Source: Curvibacter soli (GTDB taxonomy: Bacteria > Pseudomonadota > Gammaproteobacteria > Burkholderiales > Burkholderiaceae_C). Taken from it: a DNA stretch of 64,000 nt. The notes beneath the pieces were generated by a model. It did no database searches, had not been told where the DNA came from, and was given only the letters and a program-made list of their open reading frames with translations. The stretch is taken from NCBI RefSeq assembly GCF_029211125.1, contig NZ_JARGEN010000071.1:51444-115443 (forward strand), written 5' to 3'. Every line of letters starts with the position of its first letter. Position 1 is the first letter of the stretch. This document shows, piece after piece, positions 1 to 7,137 of the stretch. A program made the position numbers and the translations under genes.

Positions 1-89
1 CCCTGCGTCATGCCGCCATGCTTCGCCCCCTGGCGCGCAGCATCCCCCACCATTGGCAACGGAGGGTCAAGGACTGGCTGGTGTCGTGA
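1..89 (+). CDS. C-terminal fragment of a gene entering from the left edge
   Basis: A plus-strand frame is open from the window edge to a TGA at 87-89. The visible tail is basic and ends in Trp-rich residues (about HHWQRRVKDWLVS), which resembles the basic amphipathic tail of many glycosyltransferases. It converges on the methyltransferase gene that ends at 126. With under 30 codons visible, both the coding status and the glycosyltransferase idea are guesses from context, the neighbouring genes being polysaccharide genes. It may simply be non-coding. Confidence 0.3.
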   Translation, partial: LRHAAMLRPLARSIPHHWQRRVKDWLVS

Positions 90-125
90 GTAAGCAAGCG
101 ATGCCCCCGATCCAGGGGCCAGGCG

Positions 126-722
126 TTAACGGCGATAGCCTGGCAACAGGCGGTAACGCAGCCTCTGCATCAAAATGCGCCGCCAGCGCTGCAACTGCGA
201 CAAGGCAGGCTGCCGGAAGACGCCGACGGTATCCCCCCATGCGGCACTGTCTTGCGCCTCATGGGGCTGCCAATCGGTGGACACGTCCAGCAGCTCCAGG
301 CTTCCATACGCCGCCAGCGCGCGGTATCCGTCCGGGTAAAAGCGCCAGCAATCCTGCGGGTAGCGATGTTCCGGCCCGCGCGAAGGCGCCAGCAGAAAAA
401 TCAACCCGCCCGGCTTCAGTACCCGCACCATTTCCAGCCACGTCAGCCAGAAGAACTCCACATGCTCGAAAACCTGGCCCGACACGATCAAGTCGGCGCT
501 GTGGCTCCTCATGGGCAGGCGATACGGCGACTGCAGCACCACGTCCACATTCGGCCCTGCCACCAAATCCACCCCGCAATAGCGCCAACCCGGCCGATCG
601 AAGAATGGCCTATAGCTTCCATTGACGTCGTAACTGCCGATATCGACGATATTGAGCGCAGCCTGTGCCGACAGATACGTGCCCACCAGCCGCTCCACAT
701 GCTCCAACGAACTCGTGTGCAT
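126..722 (-). CDS. Class I SAM-dependent methyltransferase (small)
   Basis: A 198-residue protein with the core class I methyltransferase fold. An N-terminal strand around residues 24-31 (NIVDIGSYDVNGS) takes the place of the glycine-rich motif I. An acidic residue follows in CGVDLV (motif II), and a post-motif segment has VFEHVEFF and VLKPGGLIFLLAP (motifs III/IV). This pattern is typical of Methyltransf_11-type enzymes acting on sugars or lipids. It begins 15 bp after the stop of the upstream methyltransferase gene (ends 738), so the two are probably cotranscribed with the O-antigen exporter. The inferred role is methylation of a surface glycan. The substrate cannot be read from the sequence. 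Confidence 0.75.
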   Translation of the reverse strand: MHTSSLEHVERLVGTYLSAQAALNIVDIGSYDVNGSYRPFFDRPGWRYCGVDLVAGPNVDVVLQSPYRLPMRSHSADLIVSGQVFEHVEFFWLTWLEMVRVLKPGGLIFLLAPSRGPEHRYPQDCWRFYPDGYRALAAYGSLELLDVSTDWQPHEAQDSAAWGDTVGVFRQPALSQLQRWRRILMQRLRYRLLPGYRR

Positions 723-737
723 GGCAATCCCAACCCT

Positions 738-1628
738 TCAGCGTGCCGCCCGGGCCACGACATAAGCGTCCTGGTGCGCCCAGAAATACCTGGGTGCCCA
801 TTCCTGCAAATGCCCTGATCCGATGCATTCCTCGATCTGCGCCATCACATAGGCATGTGACGTGAACGCCGTACCATAGTCTGCGCCGTCGATGGCATTC
901 GACTCGCTGGAGGGCACGAAGAAATAGCCGCGTGAATCCAGCGCCACCCCCTGCATCCGCGCCGCGTACTCGCCATGCGTCGTGAACACCAGCACGCCAC
1001 CCGGAGCCACCGCCTCGTACAGACGCCGCAGCCATGCAGCCCAGGTCCACTCCGGCAAATGGCTGAACAGCGAAAGCACGAACACTACGTCGAATGCTCC
1101 CGGCCAACGCACCGCGGCCGGCTCGCGCGCCGAAAGCACCCCATGCACGCCGAAACGCTCGGTGGAAAACCGAACCGCATCCTCCACCACGTCCGATACG
1201 ACCACCCTCTGCGCCCCGATTGCCTTCACCAAATGGCGCGTAAAGCGCCCGTGCCCACTCGCGAACTCCAAAAACCGCCCCACCTTCGCCAACGGCCGAT
1301 CGACCCGCTCCAACAGCAGCATCAACTCCGACAGAGTTCGCCAACCGTCAGCCAGGTAATCACGAATCGGATACGAGCAGGACGCGTGACCTGCGAAAAA
1401 ACGAAAAATATCATCCGCTGGCGCAATCTCGCAGTTGAGCCCCATCCATTCGCCAAAGCAGCCCTTCAAGCCATGGCGCTCGATCAGGTTATGCGCATCC
1501 AGTTGCATGGCCGGCACCTGGAAAGCCTTGCGCAAAGCAGCCGCTGCCGCGTCCAGATCGCCCTGCTCCAGGCTTTGCCGGCCCTGCGCCAGCCAATCCG
1601 CATCCACGCAATCAATATTCATCACCAT
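738..1628 (-). CDS. SAM-dependent methyltransferase, O-antigen cluster
   Basis: A 296-residue protein. Roughly residues 1-110 form an N-terminal extension with no motif I recognise. The methyltransferase domain follows, with motif I FLEFASGHGRFTRHL near 117-131, then VVVSDVVEDAV (motif II) and VAPGGVLVFTTHG (motif IV). The gene lies 24 bp downstream of the ABC-exporter ATPase. Wzt proteins with a C-terminal carbohydrate-binding domain often recognise a terminal methyl or phosphomethyl cap on the O chain. This methyltransferase is therefore a good candidate for the capping or chain-terminating enzyme (inference from neighbourhood). Two in-frame ATGs lie two codons apart (1628 and 1622), and either could start the protein. 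Confidence 0.75.
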   Translation of the reverse strand: MVMNIDCVDADWLAQGRQSLEQGDLDAAAAALRKAFQVPAMQLDAHNLIERHGLKGCFGEWMGLNCEIAPADDIFRFFAGHASCSYPIRDYLADGWRTLSELMLLLERVDRPLAKVGRFLEFASGHGRFTRHLVKAIGAQRVVVSDVVEDAVRFSTERFGVHGVLSAREPAAVRWPGAFDVVFVLSLFSHLPEWTWAAWLRRLYEAVAPGGVLVFTTHGEYAARMQGVALDSRGYFFVPSSESNAIDGADYGTAFTSHAYVMAQIEECIGSGHLQEWAPRYFWAHQDAYVVARAAR

Positions 1629-1652
1629 ACGAAAATTCCAACATCATTTTGT

Positions 1653-2888
1653 TCACGACCACACATGGGGCAAGCGCACCAAACCCGGCATCAGCGTCGG
1701 GGAGACAAACTTGAAATGCTTGTAATGAATCCAGTAGTCGTACAAAACCAGCCCACTGGCATCGAAAAGATAAGCGCTGACGACATACTCACCCGTATGC
1801 AGCGGCAAATCGGGGAACCGCAACACCGAACGCCAACGCCCCTCACCCAGGCTCGTCGGCACCGCGCCCTCTTCATGCGTGGCCAGCGAAGTGATGCCCG
1901 ACCCCTTCGACTGCTCCAGCATGAACCCGATATTCGGCCGCTCCTCGCCAAAACCCTGGACCGTGATGGTGACCACCAGGTCCTTGTCGTCAAGCCGAGG
2001 CGGCGCTTCCGTCTCATCGAGGTTCGACAACACCACGGACAGAATCGATGCGCGGGAACCCTCGCCCGCCTGCCGCCGCACGACCCTGGCTCGCTCTTTC
2101 GACGGACTCGCGCCACTTTCTTGCGCCACGTCCGCCTGTCCGCGTTGCCGACTGAATGTCTCGTAGGCACCCAGCACGGCCTCGGTTGCACCGAAAGCAC
2201 GCACCCTCCCCGCCTGCATCCACAGCGCGCGGTCGCATAAATGCCGTATGTGGTAACTGCTGTGCGAACAAAACATGATCGTGCAGCCGCTCTGGCGGAA
2301 ATCCTCGATGCGCTGCACGCATTTCTTCTGGAAACTCTGATCGCCCACCGCCAACGCCTCATCGATGATCAGCAACTCTGGCCGCACCGCCGTGACCAAC
2401 GCGAATGCCAAGCGCACCACCATGCCCGAGGAATAGGTCTTCACCGCCCGGTCAATCGCATCGCCCAGCTCGGAAAACTCGATGATCCCCGCCTCCAGCC
2501 TCGCCATCTCCGCGGCACTGATGCCGATCAGGCTGCCGCCAAAATACAGATTCTCCCGGCCACTGAAATCCGGATGGAAGCCCGCCCCCAACTCCAGAAT
2601 GGCCGTGACACGCCCGACCCGCTCGATACGGCCTTGCGTGGGCTGTATCGTGCCCGCCATCAGCTTCAGCAAAGTGCTCTTGCCGGCACCGTTGTCGCCA
2701 ATCACGCCCAGGCATTCCCCGCGCCGCAGCGCGAACGACACATCGCGCAGCGCCCAGTGGCTCGTGTGACGCTGCCGGCCTGTCAACAGCGCCAGCAGGC
2801 GATCCTTGGGCGAGGCATAAATCTTGTACTCCTTGCCAAGCCCCTGGACATGCAACGCCCCGGCATCCACCGCCTGCACATCGCTCAT
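1653..2888 (-). CDS. wzt: O-antigen ABC exporter, ATP-binding subunit (Wzt-like) with C-terminal glycan-binding domain
   Basis: A 411-residue ATPase that powers export of an undecaprenyl-linked polysaccharide across the inner membrane. The nucleotide-binding domain is complete: Walker A GDNGAGKST (about 64-72), signature YSSGM (about 152-156) and Walker B LLIIDEALA (about 172-180). From about residue 250 to the end a separate beta-rich domain resembles Wzt_C, the module that in some systems binds the modified non-reducing end of the O chain. The start codon is 1 bp after the permease stop, so the two subunits are translationally linked. The long C-terminal domain fits a capped O-antigen system and the methyltransferases next door. 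Confidence 0.9.
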   Translation of the reverse strand: MSDVQAVDAGALHVQGLGKEYKIYASPKDRLLALLTGRQRHTSHWALRDVSFALRRGECLGVIGDNGAGKSTLLKLMAGTIQPTQGRIERVGRVTAILELGAGFHPDFSGRENLYFGGSLIGISAAEMARLEAGIIEFSELGDAIDRAVKTYSSGMVVRLAFALVTAVRPELLIIDEALAVGDQSFQKKCVQRIEDFRQSGCTIMFCSHSSYHIRHLCDRALWMQAGRVRAFGATEAVLGAYETFSRQRGQADVAQESGASPSKERARVVRRQAGEGSRASILSVVLSNLDETEAPPRLDDKDLVVTITVQGFGEERPNIGFMLEQSKGSGITSLATHEEGAVPTSLGEGRWRSVLRFPDLPLHTGEYVVSAYLFDASGLVLYDYWIHYKHFKFVSPTLMPGLVRLPHVWS

Positions 2889-2889
2889 C

Positions 2890-3690
2890 TCACAGCCAAT
2901 CCGTCAACTGATCGCGGCAGCGCCGCACCACCAGGCGCAGCAGCCAGCCCAGCGCCAGCAACCACGCCAACAGGCCATGCCATACCGCTGCCGGCGGCCA
3001 CCCGCCTTCCAGCAGAATGGCCTGGTAACCCAGCACCAAAGGAGTCATGGGATTGAGCCACAGAACCCAACGCCACGCCTGCGGAAACAACGTCAATGGG
3101 AACAGCACCGGCGACATGAAAATACCCACCGACAACCAAAAGCCCACCACCTGGATCACATCGCGCAGCGCGGCCGCGAAAATCGCCAGCAGATAAGCCA
3201 ACAGAAACGACAGCAGCAACTGCCCCAGCAGCAACGGCGCCAGCGCCGCATAGCCCGCGCGCAGGCCATGCAAGGGCAAATAGGCCAATGCCAGCAACAG
3301 CATCAACGGCCCATACACCCAGGCCGTAGCCAGCACCGTGCGCGCGGGAAACAGTACCGGCGGCAAGGCATTTTTCTGCAGCACCGCGCCGGCATCCACC
3401 AAACTGCTCGTACCGCGGGCAATGGCATCGCAAAACGCCATCCAGGGCAGCGAACCGACGATCAGATACACCCCCAGGCGGGACGAGCCGCCAGCATGCG
3501 CCCCGCCCACGCGCATGGAGAACACCACATCGAACACAAGGTAATACGCGGCAATGCTCAAAAGCGGCTGCGCATAGGCCCAAGCCATGCCAGCGGCCGA
3601 ACCGGCGTAGCGCGCCTGCACTTCCCGCCGCGTGAGCACCGCCACCAGAGAGCGCGCGCGCCACAGCGCGCGAACGTCACTCAACAGCAT
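2890..3690 (-). CDS. wzm: Polysaccharide ABC exporter permease (Wzm-like)
   Basis: A 266-residue integral membrane protein with about six hydrophobic segments and the ABC-2 exporter architecture. The cytoplasmic N-terminal stretch LTRREVQARYAGSAAGMAWA matches the gate-helix region seen in Wzm/TagG permeases. It pairs with the ATPase that follows 1 bp downstream to move O-antigen or a related glycan to the periplasm. The gene starts 12 bp after the stop of the prolyl isomerase gene (3703-4674), so the three may share a transcript. Length is normal for the family. Confidence 0.88.
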   Translation of the reverse strand: MLLSDVRALWRARSLVAVLTRREVQARYAGSAAGMAWAYAQPLLSIAAYYLVFDVVFSMRVGGAHAGGSSRLGVYLIVGSLPWMAFCDAIARGTSSLVDAGAVLQKNALPPVLFPARTVLATAWVYGPLMLLLALAYLPLHGLRAGYAALAPLLLGQLLLSFLLAYLLAIFAAALRDVIQVVGFWLSVGIFMSPVLFPLTLFPQAWRWVLWLNPMTPLVLGYQAILLEGGWPPAAVWHGLLAWLLALGWLLRLVVRRCRDQLTDWL

Positions 3691-3702
3691 GCGGCTTCAA
3701 GG

Positions 3703-4674
3703 TCATTTGTTCGGGATCGGTGCGGGCTCTTGCTGTGCGGCGACAAAGCGCGCCACCGCGTCCTGCTCGATGATGGCCTGCTCCAGAACCGGCCCGGTAC
3801 GGCGCTGCCGATGCTCAAGCTGCAGCTTCTTGAGGGCGGAGGCCATCAGTTGCTCGCGCACTTCTTCGTAAGGCCGTTTGCTGGCCGGACGGCGCTCTTC
3901 CAGTTGAATGATGTGCAAGCCAAACTCGGTCTCCACCAGCCCGCTCACGTCGCCGGGATTCTTCAGGGCCTCCACGGCGTCGTCGAACGGCTTGACCATC
4001 TTGCCTGGAGCAAAAAAGCCCAGATCACCACCCTTTTGCGCACTGCCGGGATCATCGGAATTCTTCTGCGCCAGCTCGGCGAAATTCGCGCCCGCGCGCA
4101 CTTCCTGCAACAGCTTTTGCGCCTTGGTGCGCGCCTGCTCATCGCTGCCGCGCACGAGGATGTGGCGTGCGCGCACCTGCGCCGGAACCGCGTAACTCTT
4201 CGCATCGGCCTGGTACTGACTGCGGGCGTAGTCGTCTAGCGCCCTCTCGCCCGGCTGCACATCGGCATCCCCACGCTCCAGCAGGGCGTCGAACAAGATC
4301 TTGTCACGCGCATTCTGCAGCGCCGCTGCCACCTTGGGATCAGCCTGCAGCCCGGCTTTTTCAGCCTCGGCCGCCAGCACGCGGCGCACCAGCAGGGTGG
4401 CCGCCATGCGCGACACTGTTTCCGGGCTCGACAGCACCTTGGCCCGTGCAGTGGGCGGCACACGCTGCTCCACATCGGCCAGCACATCGGTCGCCGTCAC
4501 ATACACCTTGCCTTCGCGGGCCAGCACCACCGTGCCATCAGGCACGCCGGCCGCACCAGCGGAGCACGGCATGGCCGCGCCACCCAGCACCATGGCCGAC
4601 AGCCAGGCCGCGCGCCAGCCGCGCCCTGCGCCCCACCTATCCACGTGAGAAAAAACCTTCATCGTCCTGCTCAA
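3703..4674 (-). CDS. Exported parvulin-type peptidyl-prolyl cis-trans isomerase
   Basis: A 323-residue SurA/PrsA-like foldase. A signal sequence occupies about residues 18-43 (hydrophobic run, then SAGAAG). An alpha-helical N-terminal chaperone region follows, then a parvulin domain (about 160-260) with RARHILV, GGDLGFF and EFGLHIIQLEER, all hallmark strands of the family. It catalyses prolyl isomerisation and probably chaperones exported proteins in the periplasm. It lies directly downstream of the surface-protein gene and upstream of the glycan exporter. The arrangement resembles EpsD-type isomerases in exopolysaccharide clusters, and a client relationship with the adjacent surface protein is plausible but inferred. 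The segment between the two genes carries a terminator and a second hairpin. Confidence 0.85.
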   Translation of the reverse strand: MSRTMKVFSHVDRWGAGRGWRAAWLSAMVLGGAAMPCSAGAAGVPDGTVVLAREGKVYVTATDVLADVEQRVPPTARAKVLSSPETVSRMAATLLVRRVLAAEAEKAGLQADPKVAAALQNARDKILFDALLERGDADVQPGERALDDYARSQYQADAKSYAVPAQVRARHILVRGSDEQARTKAQKLLQEVRAGANFAELAQKNSDDPGSAQKGGDLGFFAPGKMVKPFDDAVEALKNPGDVSGLVETEFGLHIIQLEERRPASKRPYEEVREQLMASALKKLQLEHRQRRTGPVLEQAIIEQDAVARFVAAQQEPAPIPNK

Positions 4675-4696
4675 AAAATCAAACGACGTTGCAAAG

Positions 4697-4732
4697 ATGC
4701 CGGGAAGGCGGCGCTAACCACCTTCCCGGCAT
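4697..4732. repeat. 12-bp perfect inverted repeat (hairpin) upstream of the prolyl isomerase gene
   Basis: ATGCCGGGAAGG at 4697-4708 is repeated inverted at 4721-4732, with a 12-nt loop. On the plus strand the stem is followed at once by TTTTT, so it could terminate plus-strand transcription. On the minus strand it lies 22 nt before the isomerase start and would form a strong 5'-leader stem. With the terminator at 4757-4784 it makes a double-hairpin spacer. Confidence 0.65.
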
Positions 4733-4756
4733 TTTTGAAAACAAACAACTTTACAG

Positions 4757-4784
4757 AAAAAAAAGGCGGAGCATGACCCCGCCC
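4757..4784 (-). terminator. Rho-independent terminator after the surface-protein gene
   Basis: On the minus strand the stem GGCGG/CCGCC (4765-4783) with a short loop is followed by eight T residues (4757-4764 read as A on the plus strand). It lies about 40 bp after the stop of the surface-protein gene, where an abundant transcript would be expected to end. Confidence 0.8.
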
Positions 4785-4822
4785 TTCAAGCAATGCAACC
4801 GAAGTTGCACATTCCGTACGTA

Positions 4823-6373
4823 TTACGGACGGGTGTAGCGGTGCGCCCAGCCCATGCCGAAGTTGCCGGCCGTACCCGCCGACACGCTCGGGTTGAACGC
4901 CGAGATGAAGGACTTGCCGATGACCGGCAGGCCAACGCCCGGCGTAGCACCAGGAGTGGCGATCTTCATCCAGCCGTTCGTGTACGGCAGGTCGATCGCC
5001 TTCTTCGCCACGGTAGCGCCGAGCACCAGGGTCGGGTCGGATTCGCTCAGGCCGCTGTTGAAGCTCAGCACGCTGTCTTCGCCGCAGAACGTCAGCGGAG
5101 CAGCCGGCAGGCCCGGGGAGATCACGACTTCTTCGCTGGAAGCCAGAGAGCCTTCTTCCTGGTTGAGCGTCGCGCCATCGCCAGCAGGCAGGGTGGACAA
5201 GCCCGTCACGCAAATCTGGTCACCCGTCAGGGTCAGGTTGGTGGCCACATCGAAATAAGTAATGTTCAAGGGATTCTGAACAATTGAGATAGGCGGTGCA
5301 TACTTGACCGCAGCCGCATAACGGCGGGTGGGCATGGAGAACACCCAGTCCGTTTCCGCGAAGATGCCGGGTTCCGTGACGAATTCGTTGATCACCGACG
5401 TCGCCGCGATGGCAGCGGTCAAGTTGATGGCTTGAGCGGAAGGAGTAACGCCAACACCGCCGGCATAAGGCGTGGACATGTCGGGCAGGTCGTACATGCC
5501 GGCGACGACAATGCCCGTGGCCAGCAGCGGGTCAGCCGTGAAACCGACAGCGGCAGCCACCGGAACAGGCGCGGCCGATTGCGGGAAGTACACGATGTTG
5601 CCGGTTGCCAATGCAGGGGTGGCATCAACCGCCTCCACCGCCTGGGCCTCACCCGTCCACGACAGCGCCTTCGGCACGTTGATGTAGGTGTAGTTGGCCA
5701 GCAGACCCGTCGTCGGGTTGGCGAGGCCGATAGTGGCGCCAGTGTAAGTGGCAAGGCTAGCGTTCGTATCGAGGCTCGTCCACGCCGTCAGAGCGGTACC
5801 CGTAGCGGAACCGCAGGGAGCCACGCCAGCGACGTGCTTGATTGCCGGAAACAATGCCGCAGCAGGAGGAATGTCAGCCATGTTGAAGATTTCGACATAG
5901 CCTTCACGCGTGCCCGCGGCCTTGGCCGCCGTGGTGGCGAGCGGATTCAGGCGGGAGGTGATGAACGGCGTGCTGTTCAGCGTGGCCTTGCTGGGCTTGG
6001 TGCAGGTGTTGTCGGCGGTCGTCAGGTACGACAGGCCATCGGAGTTGGCGCTGATGTTGGCCGTCCACACGTCGCCAGGGGACAGGAACACCTGGAAGTC
6101 GAAAATATCGTCAGAGTTGGAAGCGCCGCGGAAACGCACCTTGACGGCCTTGCCGTTGGTGGTATCTGTATTCACGAGGCTCAGCAGCGTGCTGTTGCCC
6201 GATTGCGTGGTGAAGTAGGGCACGAACAGCGAGTGGCCGGTACCCGAGGTGCTCAGGCGCAGGTCCGTTGCGGTGCCGCTGATATCTGCGACCGTGATGG
6301 CATAGGCGCCGCTCACGAGGCCCAGGCCGGCAACGGCTGCTGCAATGCTCTTGGCGAGAACATTTTTTCTCAT
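4823..6373 (-). CDS. Large exported surface-type protein, family not recognised
   Basis: A 516-residue protein with a classical Sec signal peptide (MRKNVLAKSIAAAVAGLGLV, then SGAYA; predicted cleavage after residue 25). The mature part is rich in Thr, Ser, Ala, Gly and Asn and poor in Lys and Cys, looks beta-rich, and has no enzyme motif I recognise. It resembles S-layer-like or filament-type surface proteins in composition only. The C-terminus ends in a short aromatic/basic motif (GMGWAHRYTRP). The start at 6373 was chosen because GGAG lies 8 nt upstream and the signal peptide begins there; the open frame continues upstream to 6580 without signal-like sequence. It has its own spacer upstream and a strong terminator downstream. 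Its position between a type II secretion operon and a prolyl isomerase suggests it is a secreted client (inference). Confidence 0.8.
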   Translation of the reverse strand: MRKNVLAKSIAAAVAGLGLVSGAYAITVADISGTATDLRLSTSGTGHSLFVPYFTTQSGNSTLLSLVNTDTTNGKAVKVRFRGASNSDDIFDFQVFLSPGDVWTANISANSDGLSYLTTADNTCTKPSKATLNSTPFITSRLNPLATTAAKAAGTREGYVEIFNMADIPPAAALFPAIKHVAGVAPCGSATGTALTAWTSLDTNASLATYTGATIGLANPTTGLLANYTYINVPKALSWTGEAQAVEAVDATPALATGNIVYFPQSAAPVPVAAAVGFTADPLLATGIVVAGMYDLPDMSTPYAGGVGVTPSAQAINLTAAIAATSVINEFVTEPGIFAETDWVFSMPTRRYAAAVKYAPPISIVQNPLNITYFDVATNLTLTGDQICVTGLSTLPAGDGATLNQEEGSLASSEEVVISPGLPAAPLTFCGEDSVLSFNSGLSESDPTLVLGATVAKKAIDLPYTNGWMKIATPGATPGVGLPVIGKSFISAFNPSVSAGTAGNFGMGWAHRYTRP

Positions 6374-6431
6374 AAATACTCCAGTAAAAAAGTTGTTTGG
6401 CGCAACTGAAAGAGGTTGATTACGCCTTGTG

Positions 6432-6463
6432 ATACTAGCATGTTGAAACGCCCACAGACTCAA
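6432..6463 (-). promoter_or_regulatory. Possible promoter of the surface-protein gene
   Basis: On the minus strand TTGAGT (6458-6463) is followed 20 bp later by TAGTAT (6432-6437), preceded by TG in the extended -10 position (TGCTAGTAT). The spacer is longer than ideal, so the extended -10 would have to carry the activity. It lies about 60 bp upstream of the ATG at 6373. Confidence 0.3.
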
Positions 6464-6609
6464 GCAAATAGGCCATTTCGCGAAAATGTTGGCAACTGAC
6501 AACATAGGCCACTGATTCCCTACTCGATAGGCGCCTCCCTGGGCAGTTTGCAGGGCATGCATGCATACCCCTTTGTACACATCACATCAGACATTGCGGC
6601 GGGCATGCG

Positions 6610-7086
6610 TCACAGCCGCTCGGCTATCCACCACTGGTCGCTCTCGCGCACCCAGGTCTCTTCGACATGGGTGGTGATGGTATCGCCAAATCGGGTGCCC
6701 AGGAATGGCTGGGCCTGGATTCGCACCGTGGCGACGCAACGCTCGGCACTGCTGCACTCGACCTTGACGGCCTGCGCCCCGATCCATTTCACAGCGGTTC
6801 CTCTGCGGCTGGTGTAGCCCTCGACGCTGGTGAGCGCGCGGTAGCCAGGGCTCGCGAAGCCGTAGGCGGCCTGAAAATCGCGGGCGACGAGCGCTTTCCA
6901 GCGTGCGTTGGCACGCGCGGCGACAAGCTGCTCGGGGGTTTGCGCAACGACCGACGCTGCCGCGTCCGATGCGGCTTGTCCGCCCTGCTGGGCAGCACAG
7001 CCCGCCACGGCCAAGGCAAGCGCCAGCAGGAGCGCATGGGCGGCGCCCGATGCGGAGTTCAGGTTTCTGTGAATTCGATGGTTCAT
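6610..7086 (-). CDS. Putative lipoprotein at the end of the type II secretion operon
   Basis: A 158-residue protein. The N-terminus has a basic stretch, a hydrophobic core (HALLLALALAVAGC) and a lipobox V-A-G-C, so it is probably lipid-anchored. The rest is a small alpha/beta domain with paired strands (VKVECSSAERCVATVRIQ) containing two Cys residues that could form a disulfide. An NTF2-like fold is possible but not shown. It follows gspD by about 50 bp in the same direction. It could be a pilotin-like or accessory factor for the secretin, but pilotins are not recognisable by motif, so this is only a suggestion. An upstream ATG at 7128 is also in frame but has no better ribosome-binding site. 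Confidence 0.7.
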   Translation of the reverse strand: MNHRIHRNLNSASGAAHALLLALALAVAGCAAQQGGQAASDAAASVVAQTPEQLVAARANARWKALVARDFQAAYGFASPGYRALTSVEGYTSRRGTAVKWIGAQAVKVECSSAERCVATVRIQAQPFLGTRFGDTITTHVEETWVRESDQWWIAERL

Positions 7087-7137
7087 ATTCTTTCTGATCG
7101 ACCTTGCAAGTACATAAACATAAGACATGGTGGAACG

